Position numbers and translations under genes: made by a program. Below, piece after piece: positions 27,021 to 36,096 of a stretch of DNA of 64,000 nucleotides. The DNA comes from Streptomyces sp. WMMC940 (lineage in GTDB: Bacteria > Actinomycetota > Actinomycetes > Streptomycetales > Streptomycetaceae). The notes under the pieces were generated by a model. It was not told where the DNA came from and searched no databases. It saw nothing but the letters and a program-made list of their open reading frames with translations. Positions within the stretch are counted from its first letter, which is position 1. Every line of letters starts with the position of its first letter. The DNA lies in NCBI RefSeq assembly GCF_027460265.1, contig NZ_JAPZBC010000001.1, positions 7,366,001-7,430,000 on the forward strand. Direction: 5' to 3'.

Positions 27021-28229
27021 GTGGCGAGTACAGAGCGGACGAGCAGCGGGCATCCCCACGGCACCGCGACAACGCAGCACCTGCGGGACCGGGTTGAGGG
27101 ATTCGTGCGGAACCGGGTGGTCCCGCGGGAAGGGGTGCTGGACGCAGGGGGGCCTGACGCCGGAAGGGCTCTGTCCGAGCTGCGCGGTGTGGCCCGCTCC
27201 GAGGGGCTGTGGGCGCTGGCGCTGCCCGCGGAACTGGGTGGCGGCGGTCTGACGCTCGCCGCCTATGCCGAGATCGCCGAGGCCGAGGGCGCGAGCGACC
27301 ACGGTCCCGCGGCGCTGGGTTCGGCGCCCCTGCTGGACGTACGGATGCTCGCCCGTCACGGCGGCCCACGGGTCCGGGAGCTCTACCTCGAACGCCTGGT
27401 GGCGGGGGAGATACGGTCCTGCTACGCGATGACCGAACCGGACGTGCCCGGCACGGACCCGTTCCTGACCGCCACGCGGGCCGAACAGCAGTCGGACGGG
27501 ACCTGGTCGATCACCGGCCGCAAATGGTTCACCTCCGGGGCCGCGGACGCCGATCTGGTCACGGTCCTGGCCCGAACCGACGGCACGGCCGGTGACCGGG
27601 ACGGCCTTTCCCTGCTGCTGGTCCCGACCGCCTCCCCCGGATTCCAGGTGGGGCGCGAGCTGCCCCTGTTCGGAGCCGGTGGGCAGTGGGAGATCGAGCT
27701 CGACCACGTCACCGTGCCCGGCGACCACATGATCGGCGAGCGCGGCCGGGCCTTGGCGGTGGCCGGAGAACGGCTCCAGCTCGGACGTGCCCTGCGATGC
27801 CTGCGTTGGCTCGGACAGGCCCAACGCGCCTTCGACCTCATGTGCGAACGAGCCGTCGCACGAACCGGATCCCGCGGACCGCTCGCCGGCCACCAACTCG
27901 TCCAGCAGCACGTGTTCGACGCACTACTCGCCCTGCGTACGACACGACCGCTGGTTCACGAGGCGGTGGCCCTCCTCGACGCCGGACGGGACGCGCACAC
28001 CGAGGTCGGACTCGCCAAGGTCGCCGCGGCCCGTACGCTCCAGCAGGTCACCGATGCCGCCATCCAGATCCACGGCGCCGCAGGACTCGGTCCGGACACG
28101 GCCCTTCCGGCGCTGTTCCGCACCGGCCGAGCCGCCCGCATCCTCGACGGCCCGGACGAACTGCACATCACATCGGTCGCCCGCCGCGTTCTGCGCACCT
28201 ACGGACGGAACCCGGCTACACCTCGCTGA
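27021..28229 (+). CDS. Acyl-CoA dehydrogenase (ACAD10/11-like)
   Basis: 402 residues. N-terminal helical domain, a middle FAD-binding beta domain (CYAMTEPDVPGTDPF, WSITGRKWFTSGA), and a C-terminal helical domain ending RILDGPDELHITSVARR. That DGPDE-H motif places it nearer the ACAD10/11 branch than classical short/medium-chain enzymes. It introduces a C2-C3 double bond into an acyl-CoA, using FAD. GTG 27021 has GGAGGAAAACA upstream. Its last 14 bases overlap, tail to tail, with the glycosidase gene on the other strand. Confidence 0.9.
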   Translation: MASTERTSSGHPHGTATTQHLRDRVEGFVRNRVVPREGVLDAGGPDAGRALSELRGVARSEGLWALALPAELGGGGLTLAAYAEIAEAEGASDHGPAALGSAPLLDVRMLARHGGPRVRELYLERLVAGEIRSCYAMTEPDVPGTDPFLTATRAEQQSDGTWSITGRKWFTSGAADADLVTVLARTDGTAGDRDGLSLLLVPTASPGFQVGRELPLFGAGGQWEIELDHVTVPGDHMIGERGRALAVAGERLQLGRALRCLRWLGQAQRAFDLMCERAVARTGSRGPLAGHQLVQQHVFDALLALRTTRPLVHEAVALLDAGRDAHTEVGLAKVAAARTLQQVTDAAIQIHGAAGLGPDTALPALFRTGRAARILDGPDELHITSVARRVLRTYGRNPATPR

Positions 28230-29307
28230 CATCGACGAGTCCGCTGACTGCCGCCAGCCCCAGGGCCAGGAAGAAGTCACCCCAGATGAGTTCATGGCCG
28301 ACCGCAGTGCCCCGTCCGGCGTCGTAGCATCCGTTGAGCAGCATGCCGTCCGGTCGGCCGTCGTCGCCCTCGGACATCTGGGTGCCGACCAGATGGTCCA
28401 GTACGGCACCGGCCCGACGCGAGAACTCCGAGGCTCCCGGCCCGCCGAGGCGCGACAGCTTGAGGAGCGCGACAGCGGTGATCGCGGCCGCCGAGGTGTC
28501 CGGGGGCCCCTCCGGTCGGGACTCCTCGGCAGGCGGGACGAGCGGTCCCGCAAGGACATCGCCCTCGGCGAGCAACCTCTCGACAACGGCCCGCAGACGC
28601 TCGGGCCGCCAGTCCGGCGCCTCGGGACGGTTCAGGGCGTCGGCGACGGCCAGCAGCAGCCAGGCGCGTCCACGGCTCCAACCCGGCTGCGGGTCCGCAC
28701 AGGGACGCCACCCCGCACCCTCGTCGAAAGCCCATGCCGGGTGCAGGAGGCCACCTGCCGCGCCACCGACGTCCAGGCCGAGGTCGAGCTGGCGATGGAG
28801 ATGGGAACCCGCCGCAGCCACCCCCTCCCCACCCGCAGAGGCCAGCAGCTGCACCATGCCGGGCACACCGTCGACGCGCGCCAGCAACCGGGGCCCGCCC
28901 AGTGCCGACCCCCAGGGCACCAGGCCCAGTTCCGGATCCCAGGACTCCAGGCACGCGCGGGCAGCACGCTTGCGCAGCGCTGCGGCCGCACCGTCGTCGG
29001 CCGCCAACGCGGTCCCGTACCAGAGGATCAGACCCCGCGTGGCCGTGTCGGCATCGGCCCAGGGCGCGAGTCGTGCCAGGCACGACGACGCGGCGTCCCG
29101 GTCCTCGGCCGCGCCCGTCCAGCGCGCGCGCAGCCACAGCAATCCCGCCCAGAAACCACCGGTCCACGAACCGCGGCCGGTCGTGGTCCAGCGGCCGTCA
29201 CACGGATCGGCGAACAGCGGAAACCGCACGCCGACCTCGGCTCGGGTGACGGTCGCCCGGTCGAGAACCGACGCCAGCGCGTCCTGTCGGTCCACCCTCG
29301 CCGTCAT
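28216..29307 (-). CDS. Glycoside hydrolase family 88/105-like protein (unsaturated glucuronyl hydrolase type)
   Basis: 363 residues, usual for the (alpha/alpha)6-barrel GH88 family. Visible family features are GSWTGGFWAGLLWL near residue 47, GWSRGRAWLLLAVAD (substrate-site segment), DTSAAAITAVALLKL (Asp-containing motif equivalent to a catalytic Asp) and HELIWGDFFLALGL at the end. GH88 enzymes hydrate 4,5-unsaturated uronides released by polysaccharide lyases. No signal peptide, so cytosolic. ATG 29307 overlaps the MFS transporter stop by 4 bp, so imported sugar-acid derivatives are the likely substrates. Confidence 0.8.
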   Translation of the reverse strand: MTARVDRQDALASVLDRATVTRAEVGVRFPLFADPCDGRWTTTGRGSWTGGFWAGLLWLRARWTGAAEDRDAASSCLARLAPWADADTATRGLILWYGTALAADDGAAAALRKRAARACLESWDPELGLVPWGSALGGPRLLARVDGVPGMVQLLASAGGEGVAAAGSHLHRQLDLGLDVGGAAGGLLHPAWAFDEGAGWRPCADPQPGWSRGRAWLLLAVADALNRPEAPDWRPERLRAVVERLLAEGDVLAGPLVPPAEESRPEGPPDTSAAAITAVALLKLSRLGGPGASEFSRRAGAVLDHLVGTQMSEGDDGRPDGMLLNGCYDAGRGTAVGHELIWGDFFLALGLAAVSGLVDVSEV

Positions 29308-30503
29308 GCCTGGGACCCGGACCGCTCACGACGGTCGCGCCCGGCCCACACGAAGGCGACCGCGGCGGCCGCCGCGAACTCCACCGCCACGCACAGCCAT
29401 CCCCATCCGTAGTGACCCGCTTCGGCCAGGAGTCCGAAGAGCGGGGGCCCGACGGCGAACCCCGCGAAGAACCCGGCGGCGACGAGTGCCGAATCCTGGC
29501 CCGCCCGACCGGGGACCGCCCGCTGCATGACCAGCACCATGGACACGGCATTGCCCGACACCGCGAACACCCCCACTGCCACGGCCGCCACCCATGCCAA
29601 CGGGGGAACGAGGAGTGCCGCCGCAAGCAGCCCGGCCGCGCCGACGGCCCCGGCGCCGAGCCACCCCGGCAGCCACTCGGCACGTCCCGGCCGGGCGGCC
29701 TTCGCCCAGCCCACCCGCCCGGCGATCCCGGCGACGCCCAGCACGGCCACCAGAGCGGCGGCCGCCGTCGGCCCCAGGCGGAGTCTCTGCGCCCCGAAGA
29801 GCGAGAGATAGGTGTTGACGGAGGCGATACCGCAGCCCAGGAAAAGGGAGTACACCGCCAGCCAGACGATGTGCCGTCCCCGGCCCAGGGCGGCACGTGG
29901 CACCGCGGCGCTGGGCCGGGGCGGATCGGCAGGCAGCGCTCGCAGGGTCCACACCGCCACCGTCACGGCCGAACCGGCAGCGGTCCACACCGCCCCTCGC
30001 CATCCGATGCCACCGGCCAGAGCCGCGAGGGGCAGTCCGGCAGCGAAGGCGCCCAGTTGCACGCCCGACTGCTTCAGCCCGGTGACCGCTCCCCGTCGCT
30101 CGGTGGGGATCACGGCCAGAATCGCCTTGTTCGTCGCGGGGTTGGCCAGTGCCTGGGGCAGTCCGCCGAGCGCGACGGCCCCGAGCAGCAGCCCGGCTCC
30201 GGGCGCCGCGCCGATCGCCGCAAGTGCCGCCGCCGCGACCAGCAACAGCACGACGAGCCCGCGGCGAGGGCCTATCCAGTCCACGATCCGTCCGCTGACG
30301 GGCGACAGCACCGCCGCGGTTCCGAAGCCGATCGTCGTCGTGAGGCCGAGCAGCGTGGCAGAGATGCCGAGTTCCCCGACCAGGCGGGGGCCCAGGGCGC
30401 CGAGAAGGAACAGTTGCAGCATCGAGAAGGCCATTGCGCTCGTGAGTACTGCCGTCAGCCCCCGGCCCCCCCGGCCTTGCCCGTCCGTTGTCGCCACCGC
30501 CAC
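29304..30503 (-). CDS. Major facilitator superfamily transporter
   Basis: About 399 residues and 12 membrane helices. Loop 2-3 motif is SGRIVDWIGPRRG, the second-half equivalent is weaker, and FLGCGIASVNTYLSLFG forms helix 7. The start is uncertain: GTG 30503 has GAGAGGGG 6 nt upstream; GTG 30542 extends the frame by 13 residues without a good ribosome site. Its stop overlaps the GH88 start (ATGA). Together they look like an uptake-and-hydrolysis pair, perhaps for an oligosaccharide uronide. No promoter motif recognised in the 180 bp upstream. Confidence 0.83.
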   Translation of the reverse strand: MAVATTDGQGRGGRGLTAVLTSAMAFSMLQLFLLGALGPRLVGELGISATLLGLTTTIGFGTAAVLSPVSGRIVDWIGPRRGLVVLLLVAAAALAAIGAAPGAGLLLGAVALGGLPQALANPATNKAILAVIPTERRGAVTGLKQSGVQLGAFAAGLPLAALAGGIGWRGAVWTAAGSAVTVAVWTLRALPADPPRPSAAVPRAALGRGRHIVWLAVYSLFLGCGIASVNTYLSLFGAQRLRLGPTAAAALVAVLGVAGIAGRVGWAKAARPGRAEWLPGWLGAGAVGAAGLLAAALLVPPLAWVAAVAVGVFAVSGNAVSMVLVMQRAVPGRAGQDSALVAAGFFAGFAVGPPLFGLLAEAGHYGWGWLCVAVEFAAAAAVAFVWAGRDRRERSGSQA

Positions 30504-30684
30504 CGCTGTCCCCTCTCCCGTCGCAATCCGTCCTGCGCCCACGAGAGGTAGTCGGGTCGCTCAACCCCCCGGTTCCGCACAGGTCTTGTGGCGTACAACA
30601 CAGACAGGGAATGAGATTTCCGTCGTCGAGGATCCGTACCAGCCGGTGCTCCACCAGGCGACGGGATGCGAGGATGAGTCCGCC

Positions 30685-31476
30685 ATGACCTCAGGCCGAT
30701 GTTGCCGCGCGGTACGGGCTGCCACGTTCGCAGCCACCTGCGTGCTGCTCGCCGCCGTCGGCCACGTCCTGATGTCGGGCATCCATGTGCCGTGGTGGGC
30801 CGTGGCAGGTGCGTTCGTCGCCGCGTGCGCGACGGGCTGGGCGCTCACCACATGTGAACGCGGCTTCCTCGTCGTCACCTCGGCCACCGTCCTCACCCAA
30901 GGCGTCCTGCACTCCTGCTTCTCCCTCGCCCAGGCGGCCGTACGTCCCCGGCTGCCGCAGAGCGCCCCCCTCGGGAGACAGTGGGCCGACTACCTGCTCT
31001 GCGGAACCACTGCGGCCGGCGGATCCTCCGGTCCGGCAGCCGCCGGTGGGGGCCTCCACGCCACCACCCTGACCGAGTCGGCTCACCTGCTCGTCCCCGG
31101 TACGCACTCCGGGATGCCCAGCGCCGGAACCCACCTCCATCACGCTGCGGGGGCCATCACCGAGAGCGCCGTTCCGGCGGTCGGACACGCCGTCAGCGGA
31201 CACGCCTCACCCTTCGGCATGCTGGCCGCACACCTGGCCGCCGCAGTGCTGTGCGGTGTCTGGCTCGCTCACGGCGAGCGGGCCGTCTTCCGTCTGCTGC
31301 GCGCGTTCGCCGGTTGGTTGCTGGCTCCGCTGAGGTCGATGCACCGTCCCCTGGTGCCGGCGCACCGCTCGCGCATCCATGTCCGCAGGTCACGCCAGTC
31401 AACACCGCCGCGCGAGATGCTGCTCGTCGGCGCCTTCACCACTCGGGGTCCACCCGCGAGGATCGCTGTCGTCTGA
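30685..31476 (+). CDS. Integral membrane protein, paralogue of the His-rich protein at 10923
   Basis: 263 residues with four or five hydrophobic segments. The helix order and key words match the 10923-11615 product: CVLLAAVGHVLMSG (helix 1), TVLTQGVLHSCFSLAQ (helix 3), a variable His-rich extracytoplasmic loop (THLHHAAG), AAHLAAAVLCGVWLAHGE (helix 4), and an Arg-rich then RGPP tail. ATG 30685 is the first start in the conserved frame with GAGGATGAG upstream. The gene precedes an ECF sigma factor on the same strand by 128 bp. A metal or envelope-stress role is inferred, not shown. Confidence 0.75.
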   Translation: MTSGRCCRAVRAATFAATCVLLAAVGHVLMSGIHVPWWAVAGAFVAACATGWALTTCERGFLVVTSATVLTQGVLHSCFSLAQAAVRPRLPQSAPLGRQWADYLLCGTTAAGGSSGPAAAGGGLHATTLTESAHLLVPGTHSGMPSAGTHLHHAAGAITESAVPAVGHAVSGHASPFGMLAAHLAAAVLCGVWLAHGERAVFRLLRAFAGWLLAPLRSMHRPLVPAHRSRIHVRRSRQSTPPREMLLVGAFTTRGPPARIAVV

Positions 31477-31604
31477 CAGCCGGCTCCTCGAAGGCACGCC
31501 CCTCGCGTGCTTCGGGCATCGGCCGTGCCATCCGGCAGGCCGTACCACTCACCGGACTCACGCCGTCTCGCAGCGGCGCCGGATCTCCCGAAGGACCTCT
31601 GGCG

Positions 31605-32291
31605 ATGAGACTTGCCATGACCCTGCAATCCGACCCGGACCAGCTCGAACACGGGATCGACACCGACGCGACAGTGACTCGATTGGCCCTCACCGCGCGT
31701 ACCGGAGACCCCGCCGCCGTCGAGCAGTTCGTGCGGGCCCTCCACCGCGACATCTGGCGCTACGTCGCCTACCTCAGCGCCGACAGACAGGCGGCGGACG
31801 ACCTCACCCAGGAGACCTTCCTCAGGGCTCTGGGCAGCCTCCACCGGTTCGAAGGGCGTTCCTCGGCCCGCACCTGGCTGCTCTCGATAGCCCGACGCAC
31901 CGTGGTGGACAGCCTCCGGCACGCGGCCGCACGTCCCCGTCTGTCCGATCGGGACGACTGGCAAGCGGTGGCCGAGGAGACCCAGCCGCGTGGAATGCCG
32001 GGGTTCGAGGACGGGATCGCACTCGCCGAACTCCTGGCGCAGATTCCGGCCGAACGTCGGGAGGCTTTCGTCGTCACCCAACTCCTGGGACTTCCCTACG
32101 CCGAGGCGGCCGAGGCGATGGGCTGCCCGATCGGGACGGTGCGTTCGCGTGTGGCCCGCGCTCGCACGTCACTGATCGGGCTTCTCACGGACGGCGACGC
32201 ACCGACGGCTGCGCAGAACCGCACGTCTCCGGGGAACGAGGGACAGCGTTCAGCGGCCAAGAAATGGAGCGTGATGGCAGCCGTGGCCTGA
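31605..32291 (+). CDS. ECF RNA polymerase sigma factor, SigC-like
   Basis: 228 residues. Region 2 is RYVAYLSADRQAADDLTQE, ending TWLLSIARRTVVDSLRH. Region 4 is IPAERREAFVVTQLLGLPYA with the helix-turn-helix GCPIGTVRSRVARAR. The wording closely resembles mycobacterial SigC. About 35 extra residues follow region 4. AAGGA lies 9 nt before ATG 31605. No anti-sigma gene follows; instead a strong terminator does, so activity may be controlled by expression, as in SigC, or by the upstream membrane protein acting as an atypical anti-sigma. Confidence 0.9.
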   Translation: MRLAMTLQSDPDQLEHGIDTDATVTRLALTARTGDPAAVEQFVRALHRDIWRYVAYLSADRQAADDLTQETFLRALGSLHRFEGRSSARTWLLSIARRTVVDSLRHAAARPRLSDRDDWQAVAEETQPRGMPGFEDGIALAELLAQIPAERREAFVVTQLLGLPYAEAAEAMGCPIGTVRSRVARARTSLIGLLTDGDAPTAAQNRTSPGNEGQRSAAKKWSVMAAVA

Positions 32292-32302
32292 TGCGCCCTC
32301 GA

Positions 32303-32342
32303 GGCCGGGGTTCGTCGTCCGTGTCGACGACGAACCCCGGCC
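32303..32342. terminator. Bidirectional hairpin after the ECF sigma gene
   Basis: A perfect 16-bp stem (GGCCGGGGTTCGTCGT) with an 8-nt loop between two convergent genes ending at 32291 (+) and 32422 (-). Confidence 0.9.
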
Positions 32343-32421
32343 CGGCAACCGGAGTGAGCACGTCGCCGGGGTGCGTCGCCCGATTGTCGGGATCCCGGGG
32401 CTCGGTACCCGTCCTCCGGGT

Positions 32422-33120
32422 TCAGGACTCGGCGCGCTGGGTGACCGGGGCACTGCTGCGGTCGCCGAGGAACTCGTACCAGCGGTGCTGCAGGCACGGG
32501 TACTGGATGTCCGCCTCGACCAGGTCCAGGAACGAGTTCACGGTCGCCCCGAGACGCTCCTGGAGCCCGCCGTCGGTCAGGTCACCACTGTCGGTGAAAG
32601 CCTGGTGAGCGGCGGCGAGACTGAACATGCCGGGGTAGACGCGGGCCCCGAGGTGCTCCAGGGGTACGCGAAGGGCCCACAGGCCCCGGTTGCCGCCCAC
32701 CATGGACGGTGACGCCGAGACCAGCAGCGTCTGCTTGTCCTTGAAGGGCTGCGGCCGGAAGCGGGAGACCCAGTCGACGGCGTTCTTCACGGTGCCCGGT
32801 ACCGAGGCGTTGTACTCGGGGGAGGCGATGACGAGGGCCTGCGCGGCCTCGATCCGCTCCCGCAGGGCCGTGGAGCCCGGCGGAGGCCCCTTCGCCTCCT
32901 CGGCGTCCCCGTCGTACGGGGGAACGGAGAAGTCGCGCAGGCCGGCGAGGTCGACCAGGGCGCCCGCCCGTCCGACGAGCCTGCCGACGAGCATGGCCAG
33001 GCGCTCGTTGAGGGAGCCGGTCCGGGACGAGCCGGAGAGGACGAACACCCGCAGAGCCGAGCGGCCGACAGATGAGGACGGCACTCCGGAGCCGTCCGGG
33101 ACGGGGGCGGAATCTTCCAT
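32422..33120 (-). CDS. NADPH-dependent FMN reductase family protein
   Basis: 232 residues. Flavodoxin-like fold with the FMN phosphate loop VFVLSGSSRTGSLNERLA near residue 26 and the conserved ASPEYNASVPGTVKNAVDWV. It reduces FMN or quinones with NAD(P)H; the exact substrate cannot be inferred. ATG 33120 has AGAAGGG at good spacing. The C-terminus (YPCLQHRWYEFLGD) is slightly longer than in minimal family members. Monocistronic by layout. Confidence 0.88.
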   Translation of the reverse strand: MEDSAPVPDGSGVPSSSVGRSALRVFVLSGSSRTGSLNERLAMLVGRLVGRAGALVDLAGLRDFSVPPYDGDAEEAKGPPPGSTALRERIEAAQALVIASPEYNASVPGTVKNAVDWVSRFRPQPFKDKQTLLVSASPSMVGGNRGLWALRVPLEHLGARVYPGMFSLAAAHQAFTDSGDLTDGGLQERLGATVNSFLDLVEADIQYPCLQHRWYEFLGDRSSAPVTQRAES

Positions 33121-33829
33121 GATCGTGCCCTTCTCTTCGCGGGGGTGGCGCTCATCGCTGATCGAGGCCGTGGACTCCCTCCGGCGCCGATCATGACGCC
33201 GATGTCCTCCCCGCGCACCCGTGGCGCGGCTCCGGCGCGCCTGGAACGTACGGACGAGCAGAGGCAGGATCGGCCGATGGGAGCAGTGGCCGGCCCCGCC
33301 CCGGCCGCAGTCCGCTGCCATGGCCGACGCCCGGACCCTGACACCTCGTTGGGCCTTCGAGATGCTGCGGGCCGGCCACCAGCGGTTCGATCCCGGCCTC
33401 CGCCGCCGCACCCCCACTCCTGACGGGCACGCGGTGTCACCACCGACTGCGAGCCGGTCCCGTTCAGTTGACAGATCCCGTGTCCGGCGGCCGGGCCGCC
33501 GTCGTGCGACGCATCCGCCCTTCACGAGCCTGTTCGCGGAGCTCGGGATCGTCCGCTGCGGCCCTGGGCGGAACGCGACGGCCGATGGCCGGCCGGCAGG
33601 CACTGGTTCGGTGAGGGAACGAAATGCGGCGTACACGCATATGTGGATCTACTCCTCGGGGGAGAGGCGCACGGAGCCGCGCTACACCCGATGCAGTACG
33701 CCGGTCCAGCCCCAGGGGCGGATCAAATGAGGCCCAACCCGGGCGAGCATGAACGGGTAGCCCGGTCAGAACCCCTGCCTCCCCATCTGCCGGGTCTCGT
33801 CCTGCCCGTATCCGACGGATTGGTCCCAG
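33121..33829. other. About 700 bp with only gene remnants
   Basis: Apart from the possible carbonic-anhydrase start at 33320, no frame here has a family match, ribosome site and codon bias together. The frame on the minus strand crossing into the MMPL gene is an antisense shadow. Promoters for the FMN reductase (leftward) and MMPL gene (rightward) must lie within it. Confidence 0.45.
33320..33388 (+). pseudogene. Possible N-terminal remnant of a beta-carbonic anhydrase
   Basis: ATG 33320 starts a short stretch, LTPRWAFEMLRAGHQRF, that resembles the first helix of actinobacterial beta-carbonic anhydrases (LTP-AFELL-GN-RF). After ~24 residues the frame becomes Arg/Pro/Thr-rich and the zinc-ligand Cys/His motifs never appear. 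The match is short, so this is tentative. Confidence 0.3.
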
Positions 33830-36049
33830 GTGGCTACGTTCCTCTATCGACTCGGCCGACGCGCCTTCCGGCGCCGCGGTCTCATCGCCCTGCTGTGGGT
33901 GGCCGTACTCGTGGGCGCCGGCGTTGCCGCGTCCGCCGCCCCCGCCCCTCCCGAAGACTCCTTCTCCATGCCCGGCACCGAGTCCCAGAAGGCGTTCGAC
34001 CTGCTCGATGAGCGTTTCCCGGCGGCCGGGGCCGAAGGCGCCACGGCGCGAGTCGTGATCCGCGCCCCCGAGGGCGCGAAGATCTCCGACCCGGCCGGCA
34101 AGACCACGGTCGAACAGCTGGTCACCGCCCTCGGGGAAGGCCCGCAGGTCGCCTCGGTGGCCGACCCGTTCGAGGCGGACGCCGTCAGTCAGGACGGCAC
34201 GACCGCGTACGCCTCGGTGACGTACACCGTCAGCGCCATGGAGTTGACCGACCGGGCCCGCGAGTCGCTCACCGCGGCCACCGACGACGCACGCAGCGGC
34301 GGCTTCACCGTCGAAACCGGCGGTGACGCGGTCATGGCCGAGCAGGAGATGGGCGGCACCGCCGAGCTGATCGGCATCGGTGTTGCGGCCGTCGTGCTCG
34401 TGCTGACCTTCGGCTCTCTCGTCGCGGCCGGTATGCCGCTGCTCTCGGCGATCATCGGAGTCGGCATCGGCATCTCCGGTATCGCGGCACTCGGCAGCAC
34501 ACTGGAGCTGTCCGCCACGACCTCCACGCTCGCCACGATGATCGGCCTGGCGGTCGCCATCGACTACGCCCTGTTCATCGTCTCGCGCTACCGCGCCGAG
34601 ATCGCCGAGGGCCGCACGCCCGAGGAGGCCGCGGGACGCGCGGTCGGCACCGCCGGCTCCGCCGTGGTCTTCGCGGGACTCACCGTCATCGTGGCCCTGG
34701 CGGGCCTCGCGGTGGTCAACATTCCGATCCTCACCAAGATGGGTCTGGCCGCCGCCGCCACGGTCGGCATCGCCGTGCTGATCGCGCTCACCATGACCCC
34801 GGCGCTGCTCGGCTTCGCCGGCAGGAAGGCACTCAGCCGCAGGGACCGCAAGGCGGCCGCCGGACAGCGGACGGCGTCCGCCGCGCCGAAGCTCGGCACT
34901 CGCTGGGCCCGCTTCGTGCTGCGCCGTCCGGTGACCGTGCTGCTCACCGCGGTGATCGGCCTCGGCGTCGTTGCCGTGCCGGCCACCAGCCTGGAGCTGG
35001 GCCTGCCGGACGAGGGCAGCTCGGCCCCCGACACCACCCAGCGCAAGGCGTACGACATGCTGTCCGAGTCCTTCGGTGCCGGGTTCAACGGCCCGCTGAT
35101 GGTCACCGTCGACACGCGGGGCGCCGACGACGCGAAGGCAGCCGCCGCGACCGTCGGCAAGGAGATCAGCGGCCTTGGCGAGGCCGCCGCCGTCACCCCG
35201 GCGAACTTCAACGAGCAGGGCGACACCGCGGTCCTCACCGTCGTGCCCAGGACCGGGCCGAGCGACGCGGCCACCGAGGAACTGGTCAAGGACATCCGCT
35301 CCCTGTCCGACGGCATCAGGTCCGACACGGGCGCGACCATCCTGGTCACGGGCATGACCGCGATGACGATCGACTTCTCCCAGACCCTGGACGATGCGCT
35401 GATCCCGTACCTCGCCCTGGTCGTCGGCCTCGCCTTCCTGCTCCTGATGCTGGTGTTCCGCTCCGTCCTCGTCCCGCTGAAGGCGGCCCTGGGCTTCCTG
35501 CTCTCGGTGGCGGCGGCGCTCGGCGCGGTGGTCGCGGTGTTCCAGTGGGGCTGGCTCGCGGACGTGTTCGGGGTGGACCAGCCGGGCCCGATCATGTCGA
35601 TGATGCCCATATTCATGATCGGCGTGGTCTTCGGACTGGCGATGGACTACGAGGTCTTCCTCGTGACCCGTATGCGCGAGGCCTACGTCCACGGATCGTC
35701 CGCCGCCGAGTCTGTCACCACCGGCTTCACCCACGGCGGCCGGGTAGTCGCGGCAGCCGCGATCATCATGATCAGTGTCTTCTCCGGGTTCATCATGGAA
35801 GACGACGACATGATCAAGATGATGGGCTTCGGTCTCGCCATCGCGGTCCTCTTCGACGCCTTCGTCGTGCGCATGGCCATCGTTCCCGCCGTGCTCGCCC
35901 TGTTGGGCACCAACGCGTGGTGGCTGCCCACATGGCTGGACCGCGTCCTGCCGAACGTCGACGTCGAGGGCGAAAGGCTCCGCAAGGAACTCGGCGACAC
36001 CGCCGAGTCCGCGGAACCTGCCCGCGAGCCCGAGACGGCCGGGGTCTGA
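33830..36049 (+). CDS. MMPL-family RND transporter
   Basis: 739 residues with about 12 membrane helices in the MMPL layout: one helix, a ~130-residue extracytoplasmic domain, five helices, then the same again. The proton-relay type motifs are MIGLAVAIDYALFIVSRYR in the first half and FGLAMDYEVFLVTRMREAYV in the second. MMPL proteins export lipids or lipid-linked metabolites, or drugs. The GTG start at 33830 has no strong ribosome site. A strong hairpin follows the stop. Standalone by layout; cargo unknown. Confidence 0.92.
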   Translation: MATFLYRLGRRAFRRRGLIALLWVAVLVGAGVAASAAPAPPEDSFSMPGTESQKAFDLLDERFPAAGAEGATARVVIRAPEGAKISDPAGKTTVEQLVTALGEGPQVASVADPFEADAVSQDGTTAYASVTYTVSAMELTDRARESLTAATDDARSGGFTVETGGDAVMAEQEMGGTAELIGIGVAAVVLVLTFGSLVAAGMPLLSAIIGVGIGISGIAALGSTLELSATTSTLATMIGLAVAIDYALFIVSRYRAEIAEGRTPEEAAGRAVGTAGSAVVFAGLTVIVALAGLAVVNIPILTKMGLAAAATVGIAVLIALTMTPALLGFAGRKALSRRDRKAAAGQRTASAAPKLGTRWARFVLRRPVTVLLTAVIGLGVVAVPATSLELGLPDEGSSAPDTTQRKAYDMLSESFGAGFNGPLMVTVDTRGADDAKAAAATVGKEISGLGEAAAVTPANFNEQGDTAVLTVVPRTGPSDAATEELVKDIRSLSDGIRSDTGATILVTGMTAMTIDFSQTLDDALIPYLALVVGLAFLLLMLVFRSVLVPLKAALGFLLSVAAALGAVVAVFQWGWLADVFGVDQPGPIMSMMPIFMIGVVFGLAMDYEVFLVTRMREAYVHGSSAAESVTTGFTHGGRVVAAAAIIMISVFSGFIMEDDDMIKMMGFGLAIAVLFDAFVVRMAIVPAVLALLGTNAWWLPTWLDRVLPNVDVEGERLRKELGDTAESAEPAREPETAGV

Positions 36050-36058
36050 CGGTCCCCC

Positions 36059-36096
36059 GCGAGGACGCGGCTGCTCCGCGGCAGCCGCGTCCTCGC
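36059..36096. terminator. MMPL gene terminator hairpin
   Basis: A perfect 16-bp stem (GCGAGGACGCGGCTGC) with a 6-nt loop, starting 9 nt after the MMPL stop codon. Confidence 0.88.

Noticed and set aside
23416..28229. A carnitine (caiABC-like) operon
   Set aside because: The enzyme classes agree but the ligase P-loop, the double-domain CoA-transferase and the ACAD10/11-like dehydrogenase do not match the carnitine enzymes, and no carnitine transporter or CaiD/CaiE gene is present.
33464..35734. 756-codon minus-strand frame across the MMPL gene
   Set aside because: His/Gln/Gly/Arg-rich shadow of a certain transporter gene.
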